In this document: positions 15,737 to 23,754 of the stretch, in pieces
Layout: every line of letters starts with the position of its first letter
Position numbering within the stretch: the first letter of the stretch is position 1
Source: Lentisphaerae bacterium GWF2_49_21
GTDB taxonomy: Bacteria > Verrucomicrobiota > Lentisphaeria > Victivallales > GWF2-50-93
Assembly: GCA_001804805.1 (NCBI GenBank)
Contig: MHBH01000061.1
Coordinates: 62,001-126,000, forward strand
Length of the DNA stretch: 64,000 nucleotides
Reading direction: 5' to 3'
The notes under the pieces: generated by a model
Seen by the model: the letters and a program-made list of their open reading frames with translations, nothing else
What the model was told of the DNA's origin: nothing
The model's database searches: none
Translations under genes and position numbers: made by a program

Positions 15737-17935
15737 TCAGATCAGCCCCGCCCTCCTCCTCAGGATCCATTCAAAACCGAAAAACGCAAACGCCGCAACT
15801 AGGAGCCACCATTTGTTCCACGAGGACCGCCACACCGCCTTGTCATTTGAAACCTTCACGTCATCCTTCTCCATATCGGATACAATCTTCTTGAAGTCGT
15901 TCTCGGAAATGATCCTGCCTCCGGAACCTTCGGCTATTTTCTTCATGAACTCGGGGTCCGAACTGAGATTGTCGCTCTCGGAAGGCCGCTGTTTCACCGT
16001 CAGGATGTCCTTGCTGCTTTCCACCCCCTGCACTTCGATCCTGTAAGTTCCGGCCTCGCCCAGGGAGAATACGGATTCCCAGGTCCTGACGTTTTCCGAT
16101 CTGCCTGGTATCAGTTCAAGGAACTTTCTCCCATCTTTGATCACGTTCAGCACCGGCGCAGGAGATTTCTCGTCTCCGCTACGCGAACTTACCTTGACCC
16201 GAACCGATTCGTCAGGGAAGACGGATGATTCGCTGAGCTTTACGGAATAATTGATGCCTGGCAGGAATTCGGAGAACGACAAATTCCATTCGATCAGGCG
16301 CAGCCAGAATTCCCGGTACATGCTGGTCGATTCCCCGCCGGCGGGAGTGAAGTCCCATTTCCAGAAATTTTCTGCGTTTATCATGGTGATTATCCCGCGG
16401 CCGTACCTCTGGGAAACCACAAGAGGGAAAGCCCTGCCTTCGCCGTTCTTCTCAAAAATTCCCTCGGCAAGTGTCTGTGAAAATGATCTTATGCTGGTGC
16501 ATCTGCTGGAATTTTCCAGGAGGGGCATCTTCGCCCAAGCCGGATCTTCCGCTGCCGGCAGCATTTCACCGAACAATCCTGTATCAGTTCCCGCCTCCGC
16601 GGGTTTGAAATTGAACGGACTTGAAACCGTCTCGCCCCACTCCACCGGCTCCAACGCCTCAAGCGCCGGAAAAGATCCGCTGTAAGGCTTGCTGCGGGAA
16701 AAGATCACGCATGCGCCCCGCTCCTTCAGGAAATCCTTCAGGATCCTTATCCTGTCATCGGAAAGGAAATACTCCGCCCCCTTGCCGAATATCACCACGT
16801 CATATGCATTGAGTTCGTCGAAACTGTCGGGGAATATCGATTCGGATGACTCGGAAGCCTTCGAAGGATCGGTGTCAACCTTGAAAAACCTGTTCGAGGA
16901 CAGCCTGTATATCGAGGTCACGTCCATGTATGACTGCGTCCTGAGGAGCTGGACAAGGAACTTCGTGTCCCAGCAAGGCAGTCCTTCGATCGAAAGCACA
17001 TGAATCTTCTTGTCCAGCACGTTGACGCCCGCTCCGGACCTGTTGTTGTTCCTGTTGTTTTCACCTTCCAGCAGCGGTATTTCAAACCAGTATTCGTTAT
17101 ATCCCTTCGCGGAGGGGGTGATTTCAAATTTCACGGACTTGCGTTCACCGTCCTCGAGATCGATCTTCTGTTCACCGAGCTTTTTGCCTTCAGAATCGGA
17201 AATGGCGACGACAGCCGTTATTCTTCCAAAACCTTTGTTTGAGACATTAGCGGCCAGCTTCACCTTGTGCCCGAAAAACGCCATGTACTGCTTTCTTCCG
17301 GCGGCCACTGATATGTCCTTTTCCGGAACCTCCCCTCCGAGTACGAGAGGGAAAAACGAAACTTCCTGCGAACGCGCCCGCAATATGAAATCGGAAAATA
17401 CCGAAGGTGCGGTCTGCCTGCCGTCGGAAAAGACAAGCACTCCCTTGTTCTTCCTTCCGGAAAGGCGTGACATGTTGAGAATTGAAACTCCCGCACCGAT
17501 TATGTCGGTGCTGCCTCCCTCAGGATTGATCTGTCCCATTTTATCCGGCACATCCTCAATACCATTGGAGAAAGGGATTGTACGCAGCTCTTCCGGGCGT
17601 CCGGCCATTGATCTTATCTTGTCGGAAAGCCTCAGTGCTTCAGCCCATCTTGTCTTGCCGTTCACATCCGCCACGGACATGCTGGAACTGCGGTCGACCA
17701 GGACATGCCATTCGCTTTTCTTGTCATCGGAACTGCTGATCCATCTGCCGGGGTTGAATGCGATGATCGCAAGGACAGAGAGTCCTGCGAGCCTGAGGGA
17801 AAGCATGAGAAGTCTTCTGTTGAAACTGCATTTGGTGGATGTCTTCCAGGAAAGAAAAGACACCGCCGCGAAAATACCGGCAAATATGACCAAGAGATTT
17901 TCAACTGGGAGTACCGGATTCATCCACCCCGCCAT
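15737..17935 (-). CDS. VWA-domain membrane protein with amidotransferase-like domain (BatA/B-like)
   Basis: 732 residues. Two N-terminal membrane segments (about 8-26 and 40-62) precede a von Willebrand A domain with the MIDAS motif DRSSSMS (about residue 83), a later GGSTD and VLVFSDGRQ. The middle (about 290-480) holds a class I glutamine amidotransferase-like module (FILSIEG-type strand HVLSIEGLPCWD, DVVIFGKGAEYF, GRGIITMINAENFWKWDF), and a third helix (WWLLVAAFAFFGFEWIL) ends the chain with a basic tail. This is the standard architecture of the large VWA membrane proteins near DUF4159 and DUF4175 genes. It is the first gene of a four-gene minus-strand set. No MoxR ATPase or DUF58 gene, the usual partners, is present nearby. 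Confidence 0.85.
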   Translation of the reverse strand: MAGWMNPVLPVENLLVIFAGIFAAVSFLSWKTSTKCSFNRRLLMLSLRLAGLSVLAIIAFNPGRWISSSDDKKSEWHVLVDRSSSMSVADVNGKTRWAEALRLSDKIRSMAGRPEELRTIPFSNGIEDVPDKMGQINPEGGSTDIIGAGVSILNMSRLSGRKNKGVLVFSDGRQTAPSVFSDFILRARSQEVSFFPLVLGGEVPEKDISVAAGRKQYMAFFGHKVKLAANVSNKGFGRITAVVAISDSEGKKLGEQKIDLEDGERKSVKFEITPSAKGYNEYWFEIPLLEGENNRNNNRSGAGVNVLDKKIHVLSIEGLPCWDTKFLVQLLRTQSYMDVTSIYRLSSNRFFKVDTDPSKASESSESIFPDSFDELNAYDVVIFGKGAEYFLSDDRIRILKDFLKERGACVIFSRSKPYSGSFPALEALEPVEWGETVSSPFNFKPAEAGTDTGLFGEMLPAAEDPAWAKMPLLENSSRCTSIRSFSQTLAEGIFEKNGEGRAFPLVVSQRYGRGIITMINAENFWKWDFTPAGGESTSMYREFWLRLIEWNLSFSEFLPGINYSVKLSESSVFPDESVRVKVSSRSGDEKSPAPVLNVIKDGRKFLELIPGRSENVRTWESVFSLGEAGTYRIEVQGVESSKDILTVKQRPSESDNLSSDPEFMKKIAEGSGGRIISENDFKKIVSDMEKDDVKVSNDKAVWRSSWNKWWLLVAAFAFFGFEWILRRRAGLI

Positions 17936-17943
17936 AGTTTATT

Positions 17944-18520
17944 AGGGATAAGGGATTCCCTAGTATATTGTATTATGTTTTCCTTATAATACAAAAAGAA
18001 CGGCGGGTTTTTTGAATATGAAACCAGGGGGTTGCTTTTATACCGCCACCCTGCGGGGGCTTTGTTTATTTTAATTGCTTTTTCCCCAGGGCTTATGCCC
18101 GGGGCTACTATACGCATATTTGCATAAAAGAAATATCTCTGCAGGCTTGAGTCCCAGAGGGACGAAATGGAAATAGGCAGGGGCTTCAGCCCCTGTTTAT
18201 TGCCGTGGTTGTGTTCGCGTGCCATAGGTACGCGATGTTAATGTCTCGGTTCTATGGTTTTCATGGCGTGCCTACGGTACGCCTAAATACATATAATCCA
18301 TTCAACAGGGGCTGAAGCCCCTGCCTATTCTCATCCTGTCCCAGCCGGGACAGTCAGCACACATCAACTTATTGTATTCCAAAATGCGTATAGTAGATAG
18401 GCTTATGCCCTAGGCTACAGCATGTCGTCCGCTGGGCGGACTTCGAATTTGCAGCCCTCGCAGAGGGTGACATATTTTAGCCCCATGCGTGAGCGTGGGG
18501 AGTTTAGATAAGTTAAAATT
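17944..18520. repeat. Cluster of palindromic repeats, no gene
   Basis: A stretch of about 600 bases without a gene. It holds several GC-rich palindromes, each with a short loop: CCCCAGGGCTTATGCCCGGGG, CAGGGGCTTCAGCCCCTG (about 18178-18195) and its near-copy CAGGGGCTGAAGCCCCTG (about 18306-18323), CCCAGCCGGGACAG, CTTATGCCCTAGGC, GTCCGCTGGGCGGAC, and GCCCCATGCGTGAGCGTGGGG. The two GGGGCT copies share flanks (AGGCAGGGGC and GCCCCTGCCT) in opposite orientation. Spacing is irregular, so it is not a CRISPR. It resembles REP-type extragenic palindromes. Confidence 0.7.
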
Positions 18521-18553
18521 GGAAGAAGCCCCCGCATGGCGGCATATAATTCA

Positions 18554-18907
18554 TCACCAGTGCTTCCAGGCGACATAGCAGTTCGCGAAGAACGCCATGG
18601 AATTGAGGAGGATTATCAGCACGCAGAGGTATCTGGAGAAGCGGGGAACGATGGCTGTGAACGCCCAAAGGGCGAATATCTGGAGCAGCTTGCCCAGAAT
18701 CGGACCGGCAACTATCCCGAAATGGATGGAGAAGAACCTGACATAGAAGTTCACTTCCCTGTCGGGGCCGATGAACGACATGAAAGCTATTGTTGAGACC
18801 AGGTCTGCAAACGCAGTAAATATCACAGCGTAGAAATAAAACCTGAACTCCTTGAAAAGCAGGCGGGAATTCTTCCTGAAGTCGATCTTTTCATCAAGTA
18901 GGTTCAT
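18554..18907 (-). CDS. Small four-helix membrane protein (DUF5658-like)
   Basis: 117 residues. After a short polar N-terminus (MNLLDEKIDFRKNSR) there are about four hydrophobic segments. The first has ADLVSTIAF and the loop after it has GPDREVNFYVRFF, resembling the D-x-x-S-T and E-x-N pattern of DUF5658-type membrane proteins. Start at 18907 is chosen because an upstream start would overlap the kinase gene; no strong ribosome site is visible. It lies 28 bases after the pseudokinase gene on the same strand with a perfect hairpin between, so it is probably the kinase-like protein's membrane partner. Function unknown. Confidence 0.65.
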   Translation of the reverse strand: MNLLDEKIDFRKNSRLLFKEFRFYFYAVIFTAFADLVSTIAFMSFIGPDREVNFYVRFFSIHFGIVAGPILGKLLQIFALWAFTAIVPRFSRYLCVLIILLNSMAFFANCYVAWKHW

Positions 18908-18912
18908 GGATG

Positions 18913-18939
18913 GTAATTTCCAACCTCGTTGGAAATTAC
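18913..18939 (-). promoter_or_regulatory. Perfect hairpin between pseudokinase and membrane-protein genes
   Basis: GTAATTTCCAAC and GTTGGAAATTAC form a 12-bp perfect stem around a three-base loop. It covers the pseudokinase stop codon and ends five bases before the next ATG. With no T tract it is unlikely to be a terminator; it could shield the ribosome site of the downstream gene and make translation depend on the upstream ribosome. Confidence 0.6.
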
Positions 18940-20084
18940 AATTTGAAGAATTTCTTCTTCGGCTTGTTCTTGTCGAGGTCCCCGGCAAGATTCTTCATCA
19001 CGGGAATGGCCCTTGTCCTGGTGGAAACAGTCTCCTTGTTATCCCTGACCATCTCCTTCTGTGCGCTGGAGACGACTTTTTCCTTCTCCTCCTTCGCCTT
19101 GAAGAGATTGACAGTGGTGAGGATCTCCGTGAACTTCGGCCTCTGAACCGGATGGTATGAAAGCATGTCCATTACAAGGGAACTCAGCTCCTCGGGCACG
19201 TCCTCCCTGTAGTTGGAAGGTGCGGCAGGCGCAATATAATCAACCGTCTCAGGCGTCAGCATCGTAGGCTTTTCAGTGCTGAAGACCTGGGACTTGTCCG
19301 CTGGCTTCTTCTTCTTTATCCTTGAATAGACCGTTTCAACCTCGCTCTTGCCGGAGAACGGATATTTCCCGGTGAGCATGTAGTAGAAGAGCACTCCAAA
19401 ACTGAATATGTCGCCGCGCTTGTCCTCTACACGGCTTTCTGCCTTCTCAGGACTGATGAAATAAGGGGAGACAGAGGATGCGATCTCCTCCTTGTTCTGC
19501 AGATAGGTGTATGTGAACCTCGATATGAAATAATTCTTTGTCCTTACGTTTCCCCTTGCATCGATATGGATGTTGTCGGGGCAGATGTCGTGATGTATGA
19601 ATTCCTTGTGATGCGCGACCGCCAGGCCGAGGGCTGCCGCCTGCAGGACGTCGACAACCTTGTCTACGTCGAGAAGGCCCTGTGTCTCCGGCGAATAGTC
19701 GGAAAGCGCGTAACCGTCCATCTTGGGTTCGGTGACAAACAGATTTCCGTTTATTTCGCCGAAATTCAGGATCGGACAGATGTTAGGATGCTTGAGGGTG
19801 GAGAGCGCAAGTGCGTCCTCCTTGACGATATTCGCAAAGTTCTTGAATTCAGGATGGTCCTTCTCCAGTATGAAGATGTAGGAATTGAGGTTCTGGCCCT
19901 GGTCATACCCCTCATAAACCTTGAATATGCTCTTTTCACCAAGGACTTTCTCGAGCTTGAGGTAGTCCATTTCCTGGGGAATAGTAAGCGTTGTCCCGCA
20001 GTCGGAACATTCGCATAGCGTAAAAGGCTCTATGCCTGATGTATCCATTACCCCGCCGCAACCGCGGCAAACAAGCTGACCCAT
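18936..20084 (-). CDS. Zinc-ribbon protein kinase-like protein, probable pseudokinase
   Basis: 382 residues. An N-terminal zinc ribbon (C6-R-G-C9 and C26-S-D-C29) precedes a protein-kinase fold. The fold is recognisable from HPNICPILNFGEI, VVDVLQAAALGLAVAHHKE, the SPE after the activation loop, GDIFSFGVLFYYMLTGKYPF and a final R-P-K-F. The catalytic parts are degraded: the Gly-rich loop reads LGEKSIFK, the VAIK lysine is replaced (YIFIL), HRDxKPxN reads HHDICPDN, and DFG reads NYF. It probably does not transfer phosphate and may act as a scaffold. The C-terminus is Lys-rich. GGAGGGG before the ATG at 20084 fixes the start. Confidence 0.8.
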   Translation of the reverse strand: MGQLVCRGCGGVMDTSGIEPFTLCECSDCGTTLTIPQEMDYLKLEKVLGEKSIFKVYEGYDQGQNLNSYIFILEKDHPEFKNFANIVKEDALALSTLKHPNICPILNFGEINGNLFVTEPKMDGYALSDYSPETQGLLDVDKVVDVLQAAALGLAVAHHKEFIHHDICPDNIHIDARGNVRTKNYFISRFTYTYLQNKEEIASSVSPYFISPEKAESRVEDKRGDIFSFGVLFYYMLTGKYPFSGKSEVETVYSRIKKKKPADKSQVFSTEKPTMLTPETVDYIAPAAPSNYREDVPEELSSLVMDMLSYHPVQRPKFTEILTTVNLFKAKEEKEKVVSSAQKEMVRDNKETVSTRTRAIPVMKNLAGDLDKNKPKKKFFKL

Positions 20085-20194
20085 CTTCCCCTCCAAAATA
20101 AACTTCCGCGCGAATGAGTAGAAATATAGTATGTCAAGGAAATTTCTGCAAGCTTCATTTTCATAACTATTGTTTTAATATGTCCATCCCCCGG

Positions 20195-20381
20195 AATGCG
20201 CCAGTCTTTACAGGAGTAATCTTGTGATTGTTTAAGGTAGGGCGCGTTCAGAGTTTACCCCGGTTCCTAAAAGGACATCGGGGTAACGCGCCGCCTCAAG
20301 AACGGACACCTTCCCGATGCCTTTCAGGATCGGGATAAACTTTTAGGCGTCCCCACCTTTAGAAATAAAGACTGACCCATT
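20195..20381. mobile_element. Inverted-repeat element (MITE-like), 187 bp
   Basis: The ends are AATGCGCCAGTCTTTA (20195-20210) and the reverse complement of AATGGGTCAGTCTTTA (20366-20381), 14 of 16 identical. The arms stay alike inward: on the left an AAGGTAGGG stretch, then GTTTACCCCGGTTCC and AAAGGACATCGGGG; on the right, read in reverse, AAAGGTGGGG, GTTTATCCCGATCC and AAAGGCATCGGG. There is no internal gene. One more end-like copy lies at 2374-2389. The right end reads into the WaaP-like gene. Confidence 0.7.
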
Positions 20382-21213
20382 GCCCATCCCCCCTCTTCAA
20401 CATGGTTCGGCCTGCATGCCTGCCTATGGCGGACGCCTTCCTGAAGATTTTTTTTATCAGTGCTTTATCCCTGAAAAGCCTTGCACCGGCAATGCCGGTG
20501 TAAATCTTCCAGAAATACAGCTTGTCAGTCATTGAAACAGTCTTTCCGGCCGAATATAGAAGCTGGGCGAGATCCTTCACGCGCCACCTCTCAGAAAAGT
20601 CATTGCCAAATACAACTCTCTGAAGATCAATTAGATACGCCTTGTCCCCTTCCTTCTCCCGTACAAACATGTGTACCAGGTAGAAGTCCTGGTGGGCAAG
20701 ACGGGCTGAATGCATGCCTCCGGCAAGTTCGGCAATCCTCCTTATCAGCTTTCTGCGGCGGGATCTTTCCTTTCCTGCGAATTCCGCAAAAAGTTCCGAA
20801 GCCCTCCTGTAGTCGCTGATCCCCAGGGTCAGGATGCAGGAATTCCCGCCTTCAATGCCGCAGGCGACAGGCAGCATTGTCGGTAGATCATTCCTATGGA
20901 ATTCAATTATGGCATTCCATTCGTTCAAGGCTCCCGGATAACGGTTCGGCCTGAACGAAACAATGTTCTTCAGTTTCTCCTTGATGGATTCGGGCCTGAA
21001 ACGCTTGATATAGGTCTCGATCCGCCCCCTGCCGCCATCTGACTTAAGCATGACCTTTGCGGTCCCCCTTGTCTTGAGGACGTTCTTCACCGGTTCGCCG
21101 GAAATATTCCATAGCCTTTCAAAGGAATCGATGCCGTTGGAGGCAAGCAGCTCCGAAAACTCCTCGTTGACCAGGAGTTTCCCGCCGTCCTTCTGTATGA
21201 CCTTTATCCGCAT
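20359..21213 (-). CDS. WaaP/RfaP-like lipopolysaccharide core kinase
   Basis: 284 residues. The kinase core is visible: an N-terminal lobe with ETYIKRF, a helix with LAGGMHSARLAHQDFYLVHMF (H-x-D catalytic loop, with H instead of N after the spacer), YLIDLQRV in place of DFG, and RWRVKDLAQLLYS. This is the pattern of the Kdo/heptose kinase family (WaaP, KdkA), which phosphorylates the LPS inner core at the cytosolic face. The ATG at 21213 with GGTGG eight bases upstream is preferred to an upstream TTG. The final seven residues (QWVSLYF) and the stop codon come from the end of the adjacent inverted-repeat element, so the native C-terminus has probably been replaced. Confidence 0.8.
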   Translation of the reverse strand: MRIKVIQKDGGKLLVNEEFSELLASNGIDSFERLWNISGEPVKNVLKTRGTAKVMLKSDGGRGRIETYIKRFRPESIKEKLKNIVSFRPNRYPGALNEWNAIIEFHRNDLPTMLPVACGIEGGNSCILTLGISDYRRASELFAEFAGKERSRRRKLIRRIAELAGGMHSARLAHQDFYLVHMFVREKEGDKAYLIDLQRVVFGNDFSERWRVKDLAQLLYSAGKTVSMTDKLYFWKIYTGIAGARLFRDKALIKKIFRKASAIGRHAGRTMLKRGDGQWVSLYF

Positions 21214-21442
21214 TTTAAAATCCACCAGTTCTTGTTTAAAATTAAAATATCCCCTGCCTTGAGCAATTCCAAACAAAACCAGTTGGATTTATTCTGGGAA
21301 AAGCTTTGCATGGCAATACTGGAGAACAAGCCAGCAAGAGGATGTCATGTTGTCTACATTTTAGGCAAGACAAGATTTCACAACAGCAAAATAGTGACGT
21401 TACTTATTCACAGTCATTTACTTCCCCAGATTGGCACCATTA
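21214..21442. other. AT-rich gap, nothing recognised
   Basis: A 229-base stretch between the WaaP-like gene and two AT-rich membrane genes. I see no gene, tRNA or strong hairpin. Base composition is clearly more AT-rich than the left neighbour. Confidence 0.4.
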
Positions 21443-21784
21443 TTATTTTATTATTTTCGTGATAACAAAATAGGTTTTTATTATTAAAATCATGATTACA
21501 ACTAGGGAGAAAATAATGACATATACCGGTCCAATCCATCTAAGAATTAATTTTTCAAAGAAGGATAATGGTTTTTCAATTCCCATTTCTCTTCTTTCAT
21601 TCCATATTATTGTTTTTGCCATTGCCCAAAACACGATATATAATGCAAATGACCATAACGATGTGATGATGAGACCTAGTAATACATGTCCGTAGACTAT
21701 TATATCGTGGATGGATAGTCCTAAAAAGAATATTCCAGCAAAGGCAAAAACAATGGAAAGAGATGTATAAAAATATTTCTTCAT
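21443..21784 (-). CDS. Small membrane protein, unknown
   Basis: 113 residues with three hydrophobic segments (about 8-27, 32-55 and 88-105) and a basic middle loop (NERREMGIEKPLSFFEK). Its ATG overlaps the stop of the upstream gene (ATGA), so the two are cotranscribed and probably act together. Codons are AT-rich compared with the surrounding genes, a sign of transfer. No family recognised. Confidence 0.6.
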   Translation of the reverse strand: MKKYFYTSLSIVFAFAGIFFLGLSIHDIIVYGHVLLGLIITSLWSFALYIVFWAMAKTIIWNERREMGIEKPLSFFEKLILRWIGPVYVIIFSLVVIMILIIKTYFVITKIIK

Positions 21785-22101
21785 TCCTTTGCGCCCTTGA
21801 TGTCGGGCGGAGGAGGAGGCTGGTCAGATAATGCCCTGTCTTCTTCTGTCTTTTTATATAACCTCATTATGGAATGGGCTCCAAGCAGAAAACAAATTAA
21901 ACCTATAAGAATATTAATTACACCCCAAATTATGTGTAGCCATTGAACTGTTTCATGTGGAAAAGTAATCTCGCCAAGTATCCCATAAAGAACAAACACT
22001 GTTCCCGTGTTAAATGCTAAAATACTGCGTGCCCATTTCTTTTTATTAAATATGGCGGCAATTACAAACACCAAGAATAGCACTATGTATACGTAAAACA
22101 T
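21781..22101 (-). CDS. Small membrane protein, unknown
   Basis: 106 residues with three hydrophobic segments (about 2-17, 28-45 and 55-78) and a polar, Pro-rich tail (QPPPPPDIKGAKE). AAGGTG lies five bases before the ATG. First gene of an AT-rich pair. The helix, charged loop, helix pattern recalls small integral membrane proteins of immunity or stress loci, but nothing specific is recognised. Confidence 0.6.
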   Translation of the reverse strand: MFYVYIVLFLVFVIAAIFNKKKWARSILAFNTGTVFVLYGILGEITFPHETVQWLHIIWGVINILIGLICFLLGAHSIMRLYKKTEEDRALSDQPPPPPDIKGAKE

Positions 22102-22210
22102 TATTTCACCTTTTTAATTAAGGGAACCTCTAAAAATTAACTTTTGAGAGATCGACAGTCAAAAGTTCAGTTTTTAAAAATGATTCCATCTTTTCAAAAT
22201 CAAAATTAAG

Positions 22211-22284
22211 AGCGGTGCCATGCTGGACATCTCCCTGTAAGAGCGGTGCCATGTAAGAGCGGTGCCATGCTGGACATCTCCCTG
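22211..22284 (+). repeat. REP copies on the downstream side of the RAYT gene
   Basis: Two full copies of a 27-base unit beginning AGCGGTGCCATGCTGGACAT (22211-22237 and 22258-22284) with a truncated copy between (22242-22254). A 17-base part recurs in inverted orientation at 23079-23095 on the other side of the transposase. Confidence 0.85.
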
Positions 22285-22320
22285 AATTATAATTAGTTAT
22301 ATCCATACCATTGGCTTTTC

Positions 22321-23001
22321 TCATTTTGGCTTTCCATCGTTCCTGAATGACTGCCTGTCGGAAACAACCTTCAAGTTGGCCACGAATTTCCGATCTCCTA
22401 CGCTGCTGCGGCCTCCGCCAAAAAGTTCGCAGGCCTCGCTGTCCTTCTCTACGAGATAATCCCTGTAGAAAGTCCTCCTGTATTTTTCGTCGGGAGCAAA
22501 TGATTTCCAATATGGATGCAGTTCGATTTCAACCAGAGGATCTTCGGCTCCTGAGACATAGGCTGCGGCACTCGACCATTTATATTCTTCAGGCGCATCT
22601 ATGCCTTCAACATTCGATGCAAGAGGATTCCTTTCGATGTAACGCCCCAGCCTCATGAGATAATCCTGTTTTTGAACAGCTATGCTCCTGTATCTGCCCT
22701 GCCAAATCGGACCACGACCGCCTCCATGCCTCTTGTGCCAGTACTGGCTGTAGAGGGATGAAACCTTGCCAATATAGTACGACAGTTCATCTGTTTCCAT
22801 CACTTCCGCCGCGAGATGGAAATGGTTGCTCATCACGGCCCAGTGATATATGTTTATCCGGCATCCTTTCTTGATTCTTGAGAGAAGACCGACGAAATAG
22901 TTGCGGTCCTCTACAGTTTCAAATATCCAGCTGTTGTTCAATCCACGGTTCAGTACGTGATATACTCCGCGCCCCATCCTCCAACGTGGAACTCTTCCCA
23001 T
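22321..23001 (-). CDS. REP-associated tyrosine transposase (RAYT, Y1/IS200-like)
   Basis: 226 residues. The HUH nuclease motif is HFH in WAVMSNHFHLAAEV (about residue 60), preceded by the family start GRGVYHVLNRG. The later GRYIERNPLAS includes the Tyr used to attach DNA in this family, and WSSAAAYVSG follows. RAYTs are single-domain relatives of IS200/IS605 TnpA that are linked to REP palindromes rather than moving themselves. GGAG lies eight bases before the ATG. Copies of one repeat flank the gene in inverted orientation, which fits the family. Length is full and no frameshift is seen, so it may be active. Confidence 0.92.
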   Translation of the reverse strand: MGRVPRWRMGRGVYHVLNRGLNNSWIFETVEDRNYFVGLLSRIKKGCRINIYHWAVMSNHFHLAAEVMETDELSYYIGKVSSLYSQYWHKRHGGGRGPIWQGRYRSIAVQKQDYLMRLGRYIERNPLASNVEGIDAPEEYKWSSAAAYVSGAEDPLVEIELHPYWKSFAPDEKYRRTFYRDYLVEKDSEACELFGGGRSSVGDRKFVANLKVVSDRQSFRNDGKPK

Positions 23002-23078
23002 AAAACAATCTCCAAAGCAATATATTTCCTATTTAAGACACCAATAGTATAGTAGCAACTAATTAATTTGCAAGTAGT

Positions 23079-23095
23079 TGTCCAGCATGGCACCG
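23079..23095 (-). repeat. Inverted REP copy upstream of the RAYT gene
   Basis: TGTCCAGCATGGCACCG is the exact reverse complement of the core at 22213-22229. The extended copy continues with ACAGGGGAG, resembling the opposite end of the left unit. Confidence 0.85.
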
Positions 23096-23196
23096 ACAGG
23101 GGAGAAGAATAACACCTATAAGAATATCATTCGGTTTAATTTTTCACGAAGGGAAAAATTACTGGATTTAAGTCCAAAGAGGATTATATTTATGAT

Positions 23197-23643
23197 ATGA
23201 AAAAGAGAGCCATACTGACAGCTGCATCATGCCTCGGCCTGCTTTTAGCTGGTCTTGCGATCACGGTTCTTTCCGTCGACTACCACAACAGGATGGTCAA
23301 GGAGATGGAGCACGCCACGCCCTTCTATATCAAGAGGACTTCGTCCCAGTGGGACAAGCAGGGACGCATACTCGGAGAACTGAGGAACACTCCTGCAGCC
23401 TTTACTATCGACATCTGTGCTCCGGCAAATGCCGACAAAACACTTAATGACAAACCTCTCAAGACAATAACTCCCAATGTGAACCTGACAGTCTATGATA
23501 CCGGATGGATAGCGGCCGGAACCTACGATATCATATACAAATCACAGGGATACGTCGATCACCGCGTACCCAATGTCAAGATAAGCTCCTACTCCGACTG
23601 CGTTATAAACATATATTTCGGACAGATTGAATACCGCAGATAA
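23197..23643 (+). CDS. Secreted or membrane-anchored protein, unknown
   Basis: 148 residues. An N-terminal hydrophobic segment (AILTAASCLGLLLAGLAITVL) is an uncleaved anchor or signal peptide; the remainder is beta-rich and soluble (TPAAFTIDICAPAN, LTVYDTGWIAAGTYDIIYK, SDCVINIYFGQIEYRR), likely one periplasmic domain. The pattern GWIAAGTYDIIYKSQGYVDHRV recalls small PEGA-type or carboxypeptidase-like beta domains. No ribosome site is clear. It stands alone upstream of the V-ATPase promoter. No family recognised. Confidence 0.6.
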   Translation: MKKRAILTAASCLGLLLAGLAITVLSVDYHNRMVKEMEHATPFYIKRTSSQWDKQGRILGELRNTPAAFTIDICAPANADKTLNDKPLKTITPNVNLTVYDTGWIAAGTYDIIYKSQGYVDHRVPNVKISSYSDCVINIYFGQIEYRR

Positions 23644-23740
23644 AGAATCTCCTGGCACCTCTTCTACACCGGGAAGCATCTCACAGATGAATGCCCTCCA
23701 TGCATCGCCATCCCTTCTTCCCGCGGATAGGAGATTCTTT
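23642..23740. terminator. Long inverted repeat after the 148-residue gene
   Basis: AAAGAATCTCCT (23642-23653) begins within the stop codon and pairs perfectly with AGGAGATTCTTT (23729-23740). Inside, CCGGGAAG and CTTCCCGCGG can pair further. The right arm ends in TTTATT, so the structure may end transcription of the upstream gene before the ATPase promoter. A small RNA is an alternative. Confidence 0.45.
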
Positions 23741-23754
23741 ATTCAAAAATCCCA

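Noticed and set aside
17944-18520. A CRISPR array
   Set aside because: The palindromes differ from one another, spacing is irregular, and no cas genes are near.
22130-22510. A 126-codon minus-strand frame through the REP copies
   Set aside because: It reads repeats and then the RAYT gene in another frame.
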